From positions 607,091 to 671,090 of the forward strand of contig NZ_FNEE01000001.1 of NCBI RefSeq assembly GCF_900099905.1: a stretch of DNA of 64,000 bases. The letters are read 5' to 3'. Source of the DNA: Mesorhizobium muleiense (GTDB lineage: Bacteria; Pseudomonadota; Alphaproteobacteria; Rhizobiales; Rhizobiaceae). The notes under the pieces are model-generated. The model did no database searches and was not told where the DNA came from. It worked only from the letters and a program-made list of their open reading frames with translations. Shown piece by piece: positions 8,970 to 20,576 of this stretch (position 1 is the first letter of the stretch; every line of letters starts with the position of its first letter). The position numbers and the translations under genes are program-made.

Positions 8970-9358
8970 TTTTCTCTTCCCTGGTAACGTCTTCGTGTCC
9001 GCGTTTGCTGGTCGAATCCGACCAAATCGTGACATCTGCTGATCTAGCCGGTGAATGTTTCATGACTGTGCCGAGATGTTTAATAAAATGTTTCACCGCG
9101 TCATTACCTGTGATCCAGCGGCTCTTTTGCCGAAAGTTGCGACTTGACGGCAACACTGGCTGAGGCGATAAAGCCGCTCATGAGAACGTCTTTCGCCATT
9201 TGTGGCATCTGCATTATTGGCTAGCTTCGCGCTGGTCCGGACGTTTTCGCCTATCTTCCTTCTAGAGTGGACAAACGCCCCGGCCAGCAGGCTGGTGGCT
9301 GATTTGCGTCTCGGCGCAAGTGGCCCCAACCAAAAAGTAACGCACCGGGAAGGCACGA
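8970..9358. other. 389-base intergenic region ahead of cysS
   Basis: No coding frame is supported. It contains AT-rich parts (9050-9110) with imperfect repeats of ATGTTTCA/TGAAACAT and a promoter candidate for cysS at 9144-9172. The resulting cysS leader would be about 180 bases. I see no T-box stem or specifier arrangement. Confidence 0.4.
9144..9172 (+). promoter_or_regulatory. candidate sigma-70 promoter of cysS
   Basis: TTGACG at 9144-9149, a 17-base spacer, and GATAAA at 9167-9172. The -35 is near perfect; the -10 is weak. It is the best promoter-like match in the leader of cysS. Confidence 0.4.
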
Positions 9359-10828
9359 ATGTCTGACGCATCGAAGGGCCTGCGCCTCTACAACACGCTG
9401 ACGCGGACCAAGGAGGATTTCTTCCCGATCGATCCGCGCAATGTGCGCATGTATGTCTGCGGCCCGACGGTCTACGACTTTGCCCATATCGGCAATGCGC
9501 GACCGGTGATCGTCTTCGACGTGCTGTTTCGTCTGCTGCGCCATGTCTACGGGCAAGCGCACGTCACCTATGTGCGCAACATCACGGATGTCGACGACAA
9601 GATCAACGACCGCGCGCTGCGCGATTTCGGCACCGAGATTGCCTCGGGAAAGCTGTCGCTGAACGAGGCGATCCGGCGGGTCACCGAAAAGACCGCTGAC
9701 CAGTTCCACAAGGATGTGGCGACGCTCGGCTGCCTGCAACCTACGGTCGAGCCGCGGGCCACTGAATTCGTCGAGCCGCGCGCAGATGGCAAAGTCGACA
9801 TGATCTCCTTGATTCAACGCTTGATCGAACGCGGCCATGCCTATGTTGCGGCAGGCGAAGTTCTGTTCGACACGGCTTCGATGCCGGACTACGGCCAATT
9901 GTCGAAACGCAATCTCGACGAACAGCAGGCCGGCGCTCGCGTCGCCGTCGATCCGCATAAGAAGAGCCCTGGCGATTTCGTGCTGTGGAAGCTGTCCTCG
10001 CCGGAAGAGCCGGGCTGGGACAGCCCGTGGGGCAGGGGCCGGCCGGGCTGGCACATCGAGTGCTCGGCGATGTCGGCCGCCTATCTCGGCGAGGTCTTCG
10101 ACATTCATGGCGGCGGGATCGACCTGATCTTCCCGCACCACGAGAATGAAATTGCACAGTCGCGCTGCGCCCATGGCACCGAGGTGATGGCCAAGGTGTG
10201 GATGCACAACGGCTTTCTGCAGGTCGAGGGGCAGAAAATGTCCAAGAGCCTGGGCAACTTCCACTCGATCAACGAGTTGCTGGAGACGGAGACCTTTGGT
10301 GGCCGCAAGTGGCCAGGCGAGGTGCTCAGGCTGGCGATGCTGATGACGCATTATCGCGAGCCGATCGATTTTTCCGTGCGCAAGCTGGAAGAGGCGGAAA
10401 ATACGCTGCGCAAATGGAAGCGGGCGGCGGACCTGGCACCGGCGGCGGCCAAGCAATTGCCGGTCGAAGTGGTGGAAGCCTTGTCGGACGATCTCGCAAC
10501 CTATTCCGCGTTCCAGGTGCTGACGCAACTGGCCGGCGAGGCTGTGGATTCCAATGCTGCCGGTGGCGGCAACGCCGCCGCGGGCAACGATGCTGCCGCT
10601 TCGCTGAAGGCGGCACTGTCGTTCCTCGGCTTCGACGTTGCGCCGGCCAAGGTTGATGAAGATGCCATCGCCAGGGCCATCGCCAGGCGCCTGGAACTGA
10701 TCGCCGCCAAGAACTGGGCCCAGGCCGACCGCATTCGCGACGAGCTTTTGGCGCAGGGCGTGCAACTGAAGGACGGCAAGGATCCGGTCACGGGTGAGCG
10801 CGTGACGACGTGGGAGGTAAAGCGGTGA
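9359..10828 (+). CDS. cysS: cysteinyl-tRNA synthetase
   Basis: 489 residues. Charges tRNA-Cys with cysteine. Class I signatures HIGN (43-46) and KMSKS (293-297) are intact, as are the zinc/cysteine-site residues Cys34, the Cys235 in WHIECSAM, and His260-His261-Glu262. After the anticodon-binding helices there is a Gly/Ala/Asn-rich insert ([13 protein letters not shown]) that looks like a flexible loop specific to this lineage. It stands alone, followed by a palindromic repeat. Confidence 0.98.
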   Translation: MSDASKGLRLYNTLTRTKEDFFPIDPRNVRMYVCGPTVYDFAHIGNARPVIVFDVLFRLLRHVYGQAHVTYVRNITDVDDKINDRALRDFGTEIASGKLSLNEAIRRVTEKTADQFHKDVATLGCLQPTVEPRATEFVEPRADGKVDMISLIQRLIERGHAYVAAGEVLFDTASMPDYGQLSKRNLDEQQAGARVAVDPHKKSPGDFVLWKLSSPEEPGWDSPWGRGRPGWHIECSAMSAAYLGEVFDIHGGGIDLIFPHHENEIAQSRCAHGTEVMAKVWMHNGFLQVEGQKMSKSLGNFHSINELLETETFGGRKWPGEVLRLAMLMTHYREPIDFSVRKLEEAENTLRKWKRAADLAPAAAKQLPVEVVEALSDDLATYSAFQVLTQLAGEAVDSNAAGGGNAAAGNDAAASLKAALSFLGFDVAPAKVDEDAIARAIARRLELIAAKNWAQADRIRDELLAQGVQLKDGKDPVTGERVTTWEVKR

Positions 10829-10845
10829 GAGTGGTTGGCGGACGG

Positions 10846-11078
10846 TTGGCGAAAGCGCCGGTGACGGCCGATCTCCCCCCTTGCGGGGGAGATATCCGGC
10901 AGGACAGAGGGGGGTGGGAAGGATCGCCGACTTTCGATGTCTCCCATTCGCAACCGGAAACCAGCTTGAGGGCGTGGCCGCGATTGGCTAACAGGCCGGC
11001 GGGACAGCACCCCCCTCTGTCCTGCCGGACATCTCCCCCGCAAGGGGGGAGATCGGCTGTCGTCGATGATTTCGCCAA
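10846..11078. repeat. large double-palindromic intergenic repeat
   Basis: Two 50-base arms, 10867-10916 and 11008-11057, are inverted copies with a single mismatch (49/50), separated by 91 bases; a looser inverted match extends outward to 10846 and 11078. Each arm also folds on its own (CTCCCCC-CTTGC-GGGGGAG). It fills the gap between cysS and the DUF559 nuclease gene, ending 21 bases before that gene's start. Palindromes of this type are common between genes in Mesorhizobium. Short frames within it are repeat-encoded and not genes. Confidence 0.9.
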
Positions 11079-11099
11079 TCGCGAAGGCGAAGGTGCTTG

Positions 11100-11507
11100 A
11101 TGGGTCACGACCTCGTTCTATCGCGCCAGCGCAAGAATGCAAAATACATGCGTCGTGTCATGACCGATGCCGAGCTGAAGCTTTGGAACGAATTGCGCGC
11201 CCATCGGCTGATGGGGATGAGCTTTCGCCGGCAGGTGCTGATCGGACCTTACATCATCGACTTTGCTTGCTCGACACACAACTTGATCGTCGAGGTTGAC
11301 GGCAGCCAGCACGCGGATCCCGAAAACGTCGAGCGTGACGTGGCACGAAGCGCCTACTTGAAGGCCAGCGGCTGGACCATCCTGCGTTTCTGGAACGACG
11401 ACGTCATTCGCGACATCGACAACGTCTGCCAGCACATTGTCATCGAAGCCGGCCTGGCCGCTGCCGAAATGCCGGCCGGCGAAGCAGCGAGGGAGGTAGT
11501 TCCATGA
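11100..11507 (+). CDS. DUF559 (Vsr-like) endonuclease-domain protein
   Basis: 135 residues covering the whole DUF559 domain: an N-terminal RQRKNAKYMRR segment, a TDAELKLW helix, then IIDFAC and VEVDGSQH, which hold the acidic residues of a PD-(D/E)XK-like/Vsr-like core. Relatives are believed to cut or nick DNA; none is well characterised. The ATG at 11100 follows AAGG. It sits directly behind the large palindrome and overlaps the VOC gene by four bases (ATGA), so it leads the following operon. Confidence 0.85.
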   Translation: MGHDLVLSRQRKNAKYMRRVMTDAELKLWNELRAHRLMGMSFRRQVLIGPYIIDFACSTHNLIVEVDGSQHADPENVERDVARSAYLKASGWTILRFWNDDVIRDIDNVCQHIVIEAGLAAAEMPAGEAAREVVP

Positions 11508-11890
11508 TCGACCATCTTGGCATCACCGTTTCCGATTTCGACGTGTCGAAAGCTTTCTACGACAGGGCGATGGCGCCGCTCGGTGCCTCGCTGCTCTACA
11601 TGGTGCCGCAGGAATACACCGGTGGCGCCATGGTCGGCGGCTATGGCCGCGACCGGCCGGTGTTCTGGCTGCATCAAGGCAAGGACAAGCCGAAGGACCG
11701 CCAGCATGTCGCCTTCACCGCGCGCAGCCGCGCTGAAGTCGATGCCTTCCACGCCGCCGCCATCGCCGCCGGCGGCAAGGATAATGGTGGGCCGGGCCTT
11801 CGTCCGCACTATCACGCGAACTACTATGGCGCCTTTGTCTTCGACCCCGACGGCAACAATGTCGAAGCCGTCTGCCATGCCCCGGAGTGA
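11504..11890 (+). CDS. VOC-family (glyoxalase-like) protein
   Basis: 128 residues of the vicinal oxygen chelate fold: it begins MIDHLGITVSDF, with the metal-binding His, and ends FDPDGNNVEAVCH, the second metal-ligand strand with a Glu. Members isomerise, open or modify small molecules or bind toxins; the substrate is unknown. It overlaps DUF559 by four bases and is followed after four bases by the first GFA gene. Confidence 0.88.
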   Translation: MIDHLGITVSDFDVSKAFYDRAMAPLGASLLYMVPQEYTGGAMVGGYGRDRPVFWLHQGKDKPKDRQHVAFTARSRAEVDAFHAAAIAAGGKDNGGPGLRPHYHANYYGAFVFDPDGNNVEAVCHAPE

Positions 11891-11894
11891 AGTG

Positions 11895-12382
11895 ATGAGC
11901 CTGGATAACAGACCGGTCTACACAGGCGGCTGCCAGTGCGGCGCCGTGCGTTTCCGTGTCGAAGGCGCGCTGGGCGACGCCTCCGTCTGTCATTGTCGCA
12001 TGTGCCAGAAAGCAAGCGGCAATTTCTACCTGCCGCTGGTGTCGGTGCGTGGCGCAAAACTCGACTGGACGCGCGGCGCGCCCAAACGCTTTCGTTCCTC
12101 CAACGCCGCCTGGCGCGGTTTTTGCGCCGATTGCGGCACGCCGCTGACTTTCGAGGCGCCCGACGGCATCGCACTCGCCATCGCGGCCTTCGACCATGCG
12201 GAGGAGATCGCGCCGACCATCCAGTGGGGCACCGAAGCAAAACTCCCCTATGTCGATCACATCCACGAATTGCCTGGCGAAGACACGATGGCCGATGTTT
12301 CGTCGTCCTCCTATCTCGCCGATCTCGTTTCTTACCAGCACCCCGACCACGACACCGATCAATGGCCGCCGGAGGAAAGATC

Positions 12383-12386
<4 letters not shown>
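11895..12386 (+). CDS. GFA-family zinc protein, copy 1
   Basis: 163 residues of the glutathione-dependent formaldehyde-activating (GFA/CENP-V) family. The zinc cysteines are clear: CQCGAVRF, CHCRMCQK and CADCGTPL. Members bind glutathione adducts, but many have no proven catalysis. The start at 11895 comes four bases after the VOC stop. It is about half identical to the next gene, which marks a tandem duplication. Stop and next start overlap (ATGA). Confidence 0.88.
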
Positions 12387-15431
<3,045 letters not shown>

Positions 15432-15514
15432 GATTGAACCATCAGCGAAAGTCCATTGATCCATCAGAACTTTGCGATGGTCTTGGCCCGGCGGCTGGCG
15501 CATAGCGTCGGGCC

Positions 15515-16435
15515 ATGGCCATGGATGCAATTCAGCTCGAAGCAGACTCAAAGGCCCGGCGTGGATTCCTGCTGGCGCTGGGCGCCTATCTCCTGTGGGG
15601 GTTGCTGCCCTTCTATATGAAGGCGGTCGCACATCTGCCGCTGGCCGAAGTCATCGCGCACCGCATCGTCTGGTCGGTGCCCATCGCGGCGGCCGTTTTG
15701 ATCTGGGCCGGCCGCACGGCGGATTTCAAAGCGGCGTTGCGTTCGCCGCGCATCATTTCCATGGCGGCGCTGACGGCGGCGCTGATTTCGGTCAACTGGG
15801 GCATCTATGTCTGGGCCATCGCGGTCGACCGTACCATCGAGACCGCGCTTGGCTACTACATCAACCCGCTTGTCAGCGTCGTTGTCGGCGCGCTGCTGCT
15901 CAGCGAACGGCTCGACCGGCTGCAAATCGCGGCGGTGGTGCTGGCGGCCATCGCGGTCGCGGTGCTGACGATCGACGCCGGCAAGCTGCCCTGGGTGTCG
16001 CTGGTGCTGGCGTTTTCCTTCGCCGCCTACGCCTTCTTCCGCAAGACGCTGCCGATCGGTCCCAGCCAGGGTTTCTTGCTTGAAGTGCTTTTGCTGTCGG
16101 TGCCGGCGCTCGGCTACATCATCTTCCTCATCGTCACCGGGCAGGACCATTTCGTCTCCAGTTCCCTGAACGATACCGCACTGCTGATCGGCTGCGGCCC
16201 GGTCACCGCCATACCGCTGCTGCTGTTTGGCTTCGGGGCCAAGCTGCTGCGTCTCTCCACCATCGGCATCATGCAGTATATCGCGCCGACCATTGTGTTC
16301 CTGATCGCCGTGCTGATTTTCGGCGAACCCTTCGGCAGCACCCAGGCCATCGCCTTCGGCCTGATCTGGGCGGCGCTGGCGATCTATTCCTGGTCGATGT
16401 TCCGCGGCCGCGAGATCCGGCCGGCAATGCGTTAG
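15515..16435 (+). CDS. rarD: RarD-type EamA transporter
   Basis: 306 residues with about ten hydrophobic segments in two EamA halves. RarD motifs AYLLWGLLPFYMK near the start and LGYYINPLVSV and QYIAPTIVF are present. It is an inner-membrane exporter of the drug/metabolite superfamily; the substrate is not established. Two start codons six bases apart; 83 bases after cimA. Confidence 0.9.
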   Translation: MAMDAIQLEADSKARRGFLLALGAYLLWGLLPFYMKAVAHLPLAEVIAHRIVWSVPIAAAVLIWAGRTADFKAALRSPRIISMAALTAALISVNWGIYVWAIAVDRTIETALGYYINPLVSVVVGALLLSERLDRLQIAAVVLAAIAVAVLTIDAGKLPWVSLVLAFSFAAYAFFRKTLPIGPSQGFLLEVLLLSVPALGYIIFLIVTGQDHFVSSSLNDTALLIGCGPVTAIPLLLFGFGAKLLRLSTIGIMQYIAPTIVFLIAVLIFGEPFGSTQAIAFGLIWAALAIYSWSMFRGREIRPAMR

Positions 16436-16449
16436 AGCGAGGATTTTCG

Positions 16450-17136
16450 ATGTACGTGCTGCACATAGCAAACAAGAATTATTCCTCGTGGTCGCTGCGG
16501 CCATGGGTGCTGATGCGGACATTGGACGTCGCCTTCGAGGAGCGGCTGACACCGTTTCCGACCGGATCGAGTTGGAGCCTCTACCGGCCGTTCTCGCCCA
16601 GCGGCCTCGTACCGTGCCTGATTGACGACGGCTGGGCAGTCTGGGATTCGCTCGGCATCACCGAATATCTGGCCGAGCGCCACGCTGGCGTCTGGCCTGC
16701 CGAGCCGAAGGCGCGAGCCTGGGCGCGGTCGGCAGCGGCCGAAATGCATTCGAGCTTCACCGCCTTGCGCGGCTCCTGTCCGATGAACTGCGGTGTCCGC
16801 GTCGCGCCGGTGCCGATGTCGGATGCGCTGAAGCACGACCTTTTTCGCCTCGGCGATCTCTGGGACGACGGGCTTCGCCGCTTCGGCGGACCGTTCCTGG
16901 CTGGCGATCGCTTCACTGCCGTTGACGCCTTCTTTGCCCCGGTGGCGTTTAGGGTTCAGTCCTACGGACTGTCCTTCGAGGGCGCGGCTGCCACCTATCC
17001 GGCGCGATTGCTGGCTCTGCCGGCGATGCGCGAATGGTACGCGGCAGCCCTTGCAGAGGAGTGGCGCGAGCCGAACCACGAAGCGGAGGTGCGCGCTGCC
17101 GGCACTGTCATCGAGGATTTTCGCGCGACCTTGTAA
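16450..17136 (+). CDS. glutathione S-transferase family protein
   Basis: 228 residues with an N-terminal thioredoxin-like half (YVLHIANKNYSSWSLRPWV, with the SSWS segment where catalytic Ser is expected; VPCLIDDG holds the cis-Pro) and a C-terminal all-helical half. Similar to the group of Ser-type GSTs sometimes near detoxification genes. A ribosome site GAGG stands ten bases upstream; it follows rarD closely (14 bases). Confidence 0.88.
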   Translation: MYVLHIANKNYSSWSLRPWVLMRTLDVAFEERLTPFPTGSSWSLYRPFSPSGLVPCLIDDGWAVWDSLGITEYLAERHAGVWPAEPKARAWARSAAAEMHSSFTALRGSCPMNCGVRVAPVPMSDALKHDLFRLGDLWDDGLRRFGGPFLAGDRFTAVDAFFAPVAFRVQSYGLSFEGAAATYPARLLALPAMREWYAAALAEEWREPNHEAEVRAAGTVIEDFRATL

Positions 17137-17145
17137 CGGTTGCCG

Positions 17146-18145
17146 CTACATCCCGCGCCCCAGCCGCCTGACGAACAGATAGACGACCACCGCGACGGCG
17201 AGCGATATCGCCGACGCCACCCAAAAGCCCACCGGCGTGTCGACCAGCGGCAGCCCGCCGACATTCATGCCGAACAGGCCTGAGACGATCGTCATCGGCA
17301 ACAGCACCGCGGTCATCACCGACAGCATGTAAAGCAACTGGTTCGACTGCGTCGTCAGCTTGGCCATCAGCTCGTCCTGCAAGAGCCGGGCGCGGGCCTG
17401 CAATTGCTCGCCGTCATGATGCAACGTATGGGCGCGGTGCGAAAGCCGTGCCGCCATGTCGTTGATTGCGTCCGGCAGGTCATTGCGATGCGAATGGTCG
17501 AGATGGCGGAACAGGCTGGTCAGCGTCGCCATCTGCCGATGGATCACCACCAGTTGCCGGCGCGCATCGACCAGCGCCTGCCGCTCATTGTGCCATGCAT
17601 CGCAGACGATGCGGTCCTCGATGCCATCGAGCGTGTCGCCAGGCCAGCGAGTTCCGTCGTCATGCCGTCGAGCGACTGGCCCATGACAGCTTCGATCAGT
17701 TCGGCCGGAGAGCGGAACTTTCGCGATCCGTTGTCCATCGCCTTGCGGATTTTGTCGACCGATTGCAGCGGTTGCTTGCGGCCGCCGATCAGCATCGTGT
17801 CGTTGAAGGCGAAGCGGAAATGGCCAAGCCCGCGCGCCTCCGCCGAATAGTCGTGGCGCAGGTCCGGCAAATCGCCGTACAGCCAGTCGCCCTCGAGGTC
17901 GATATGGCAGCCATGGCCGGCCGACAGGAAGGCATCGCGCACCGGCGGCGGCAAAGCCGGCTCGGTGGCGATCTCGTGGCGCGCGCGCATGTCGGAAACC
18001 TGGTAGCTGCGCCATGTCCAGTGTGTGGTGGTCGCGTCTTGGTTCTCGTCCCTTCGGCGGCGAAGTGATAGACGAAGAACAGCCCGTGCTCGTCCGGCAG
18101 GTAAGGCGACAGATCGCTGCCGTCTGGATTGAGAGGGATGTTCAT
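17146..18145 (-). pseudogene. CorA/ZntB-like divalent metal transporter, two frameshifts
   Basis: The protein reads in three frames: residues MNIPLNPDGSDLSPYL... from 18145, a middle block (WTWRSYQVSDMRARHEI... to MGQSLDGMTTELAGL) after a shift, and the C-terminal transmembrane block with the CorA motif GMN (LFGMNVGGLP) after a second shift. The first break is near 18050-18052, where one G appears lost from a run of four (minus strand); the second is near 17636-17645. Together they would give about 330 residues of a ZntB-type channel for zinc/magnesium. Either a decaying gene or two sequencing errors; the membrane end is untouched by other damage. Confidence 0.8.
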
Positions 18146-18350
18146 GATCGCGTCGCCAGTCTCTCGAATACGCCGCGTGGCGGCGACCTAGACTGTGATT
18201 ATTAGCACGGGCGAACCGTTTTCGTGTGACTGTTTTGACGGTCATCCGAGGCGGCGTACCAACGCCGTTGTTTGGAGCCAGTTTGGAATAATACGTCGTT
18301 GACTCGCGTTTGCGTAAAGAGCACGACGCAATCCATGCGGAGGACGTCCG

Positions 18351-19682
18351 ATGCATGCCGGCTTCCCACGAAGCCTACTCATAGCGGTATTGGGAGCCGT
18401 CATTGCCGGCTGCGCTGGCTTTTCGGCGCAGAAAACGGGGGCAATAACCGGCTATGGCCCCAACCCAACCTTACCGAAACCAAGACCGACGCTGATCCCG
18501 ACCGTCAACATCGCCGAGGCGAAAGGCTGGCAGAAAGGTGGTATGCCGACCCCGGCGAACGGGCTGACGGTGAACCCCTACGCCACCGGCCTCGACCATC
18601 CGCGCTGGCTGCACGTGCTTCCGAACGGGGACGTGCTGGTTGCCGAAACCAATGCCCCTGCCAAGCATGACGAAGGCTTCAGCCTTAGAAAGGTCTTTAT
18701 GGACCTCGCTATGAAGCGCGCCGGGGCCGCGACCAAAAGCGCCAACCGCATCACGCTCCTGCGCGACACCAATGGCGACGGCATTGCGGATGTGCGCAGG
18801 ACGTTCGCAGAAGGCCTCAATTCTCCCTTTGGTATGACGCTGTCCAAAGGCATTCTCTATGTAGCGAATACCGACGCGCTTGTCGCTTTCCCCTACTCCA
18901 ATGGCCAGACCCGAGCCACAACGCCGCCGGAAAAGATCGTCGACTTACCGGCCGGAGATCTCAACCATCATTGGACCAAGGATGTGATCGCAAGTCCGGA
19001 TGGACGCAAGCTCTATGTCACCGTCGGCTCCAACAGTAACGTTGGAGAAAACGGCATGGCCGCGGAGAAGAACCGCGCCGCCGTCCTTGAAGTGGACCGG
19101 TCGACCCGCCGTACCCGGGTCTTCGCGTCAGGGCTGCGCAACCCGAACGGGCTCTCCTGGAACCCTGAAACCGGCAAGCTTTGGGTCGCCGTGAACGAGC
19201 GTGACGAGATCGGCGACGATCTTGTGCCGGACTATATGACCTCGGTTCGTGACGGCGCTTTTTACGGCTGGCCCTACAGCTATTTCGGACAGAACGTCGA
19301 CGAACGCGTCAAGCCGCAGCGCCCCGGTCTCGTGGCTAGGGCGGTCAAGCCCGACTACGCGCTGGGTTCCCATACCGCCTCGCTGGGACTGACCTTCTCC
19401 AAAGGGGCGTCGCTCGGCCCAGCCTACGGCAACGGCGCGTACGTTGGTCAGCACGGCTCGTGGAACAGAAGTGTGCTCAGCGGTTACAAGGTGATCTTCG
19501 TGCCGTTCCGCGGTGGTAAACCGAGCGGTCCCCCGAAAGATGTGCTCGCTGGCTTCGTCGGGCGTGACGGCAGGGCGATGGGCCGTCCGGTCGGCGTTGC
19601 TATCGATCAGAGCGGCGCACTGCTCGTCGCCGACGATGTCGGCAATGTCATCTGGCGGGTCAGTAGGGCAGTAGGGCAGTAG
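18351..19682 (+). CDS. sorbosone-dehydrogenase-like (PQQ beta-propeller) lipoprotein
   Basis: 443 residues. The lipobox LGAVIAGC places Cys21 as the lipidated N-terminus, so it is anchored at the periplasm. The rest is a six-bladed propeller of the soluble glucose/sorbosone dehydrogenase family ([47 protein letters not shown]). PQQ-dependent oxidation of sugars or alcohols is the family role; no PQQ genes are near. The last residues SRAVGQ and the TAG stop are encoded by the octamer repeat that begins at 19663. Ribosome site GGAGG eight bases upstream. Confidence 0.88.
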   Translation: MHAGFPRSLLIAVLGAVIAGCAGFSAQKTGAITGYGPNPTLPKPRPTLIPTVNIAEAKGWQKGGMPTPANGLTVNPYATGLDHPRWLHVLPNGDVLVAETNAPAKHDEGFSLRKVFMDLAMKRAGAATKSANRITLLRDTNGDGIADVRRTFAEGLNSPFGMTLSKGILYVANTDALVAFPYSNGQTRATTPPEKIVDLPAGDLNHHWTKDVIASPDGRKLYVTVGSNSNVGENGMAAEKNRAAVLEVDRSTRRTRVFASGLRNPNGLSWNPETGKLWVAVNERDEIGDDLVPDYMTSVRDGAFYGWPYSYFGQNVDERVKPQRPGLVARAVKPDYALGSHTASLGLTFSKGASLGPAYGNGAYVGQHGSWNRSVLSGYKVIFVPFRGGKPSGPPKDVLAGFVGRDGRAMGRPVGVAIDQSGALLVADDVGNVIWRVSRAVGQ

Positions 19683-19758
19683 GGCAGTAGGGCAGTAGGG
19701 CAGTAGGGCAGTAGGGCAGTAGGGCAGTAGGGCAGTAGGGCAGTAGGGCAGTAGGGCA
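19663..19758. repeat. 12 perfect copies of the octamer GTAGGGCA
   Basis: Twelve exact tandem units of 8 bases, with a two-base lead-in. The array starts inside the 3' end of the dehydrogenase gene. Because 8 is not a multiple of 3, every reading frame meets a TAG within 24 bases, so the array works as an all-frame stop. The copy number is likely variable between strains. Confidence 0.98.
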
Positions 19759-19800
19759 GCGCCTCATGAGCGCGGCATGCACTACATACTCCCCTGTACC

Positions 19801-20412
19801 CTAAAGCTTGTCGATCACCGACTGCACGCCTTCGGTCGGTGCGTCGACCGACGATCCCGCGACCATGATGGCAGCGACGATCGCTTCCGGATCGTCGACC
19901 ACCAGCGGCCTGACCCGCTGCGCGGTGTGGATGAAGCCTTCGGCCATCATATGGTCGAGCAGCGCCAGCATCGGGTCCCAGAATCCTCCAACGTTGCCGA
20001 AGACGATCGGCTTGCGATGATGGCCGAGCTGGCCCCAGGTCATGATCTCGATGATTTCCTCGACCGTGCCGATGCCGCCCGGAAGCGCCACAAACGCGTC
20101 GGATTTCTCGAACATCGTATGTTTGCGCTCGTGCATGTTTTCGGTGATGACGAGCTCGTCAAGTCTGTCAAGCGCGGTTTCGGTGGCCTCCCTGTTGATC
20201 AGGAAGCGCGGAATGATCCCCGTCACCTTGCCGCCGGCCCGCATTGCGCCCTCGGCGACGGCTCCCATGATGCCCCTGGTGCCGCCGCCATAGATCAGAC
20301 GCAGGCCGGACTTGGCGATCGAACGCCCAAGCAGGTGTCCGGCCTTGGCATAGGTTACATCGCGGCCCGGAGACGAGCCGCAATAGACGCAGATGGATCG
20401 AATCGTGTTCAT
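19801..20412 (-). CDS. LOG-family phosphoribohydrolase
   Basis: 203 residues. Contains the Lys-decarboxylase-like signatures of LOG proteins: YGGGTRGIMG, PGGIGTVEEI and an ENMHERK stretch. Homologues release cytokinin bases from nucleotide precursors or cleave nucleotide 5'-monophosphates. The start at 20412 (MNTIRSICVYCGSSPG) fits the family; the frame stays open upstream into the start of the LysM gene. It converges with the dehydrogenase gene across the octamer array. Confidence 0.9.
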   Translation of the reverse strand: MNTIRSICVYCGSSPGRDVTYAKAGHLLGRSIAKSGLRLIYGGGTRGIMGAVAEGAMRAGGKVTGIIPRFLINREATETALDRLDELVITENMHERKHTMFEKSDAFVALPGGIGTVEEIIEIMTWGQLGHHRKPIVFGNVGGFWDPMLALLDHMMAEGFIHTAQRVRPLVVDDPEAIVAAIMVAGSSVDAPTEGVQSVIDKL

Positions 20413-20576
20413 GAGATGATTGGTGATTGGGTCTTTATTCGCGGTCAAGCCCGGGCGGGTTTTTTCTCGTCGGCCCCGTTTATTCGTATCGGCCCTTTTT
20501 CTTGTCGGTCCCCCTTGTTCTTGTCGCCTTGGGCAAAACAGGCTAGACCGCATTAGGTGGCTAAGGGCAGGGAAAT

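Noticed and set aside
9251..10765. 504-residue minus-strand frame opposite cysS
   Set aside because: Shadow of cysS codon bias; no domain and no ribosome site.
10810..11100. Frame of 96 residues within the palindromic repeat
   Set aside because: Encoded by the repeat itself in both strands; not a gene.
19663..19758. CRISPR-like or transposon-end interpretation of the octamer array
   Set aside because: Units are 8 bases with no spacers and no cas or transposase genes nearby.
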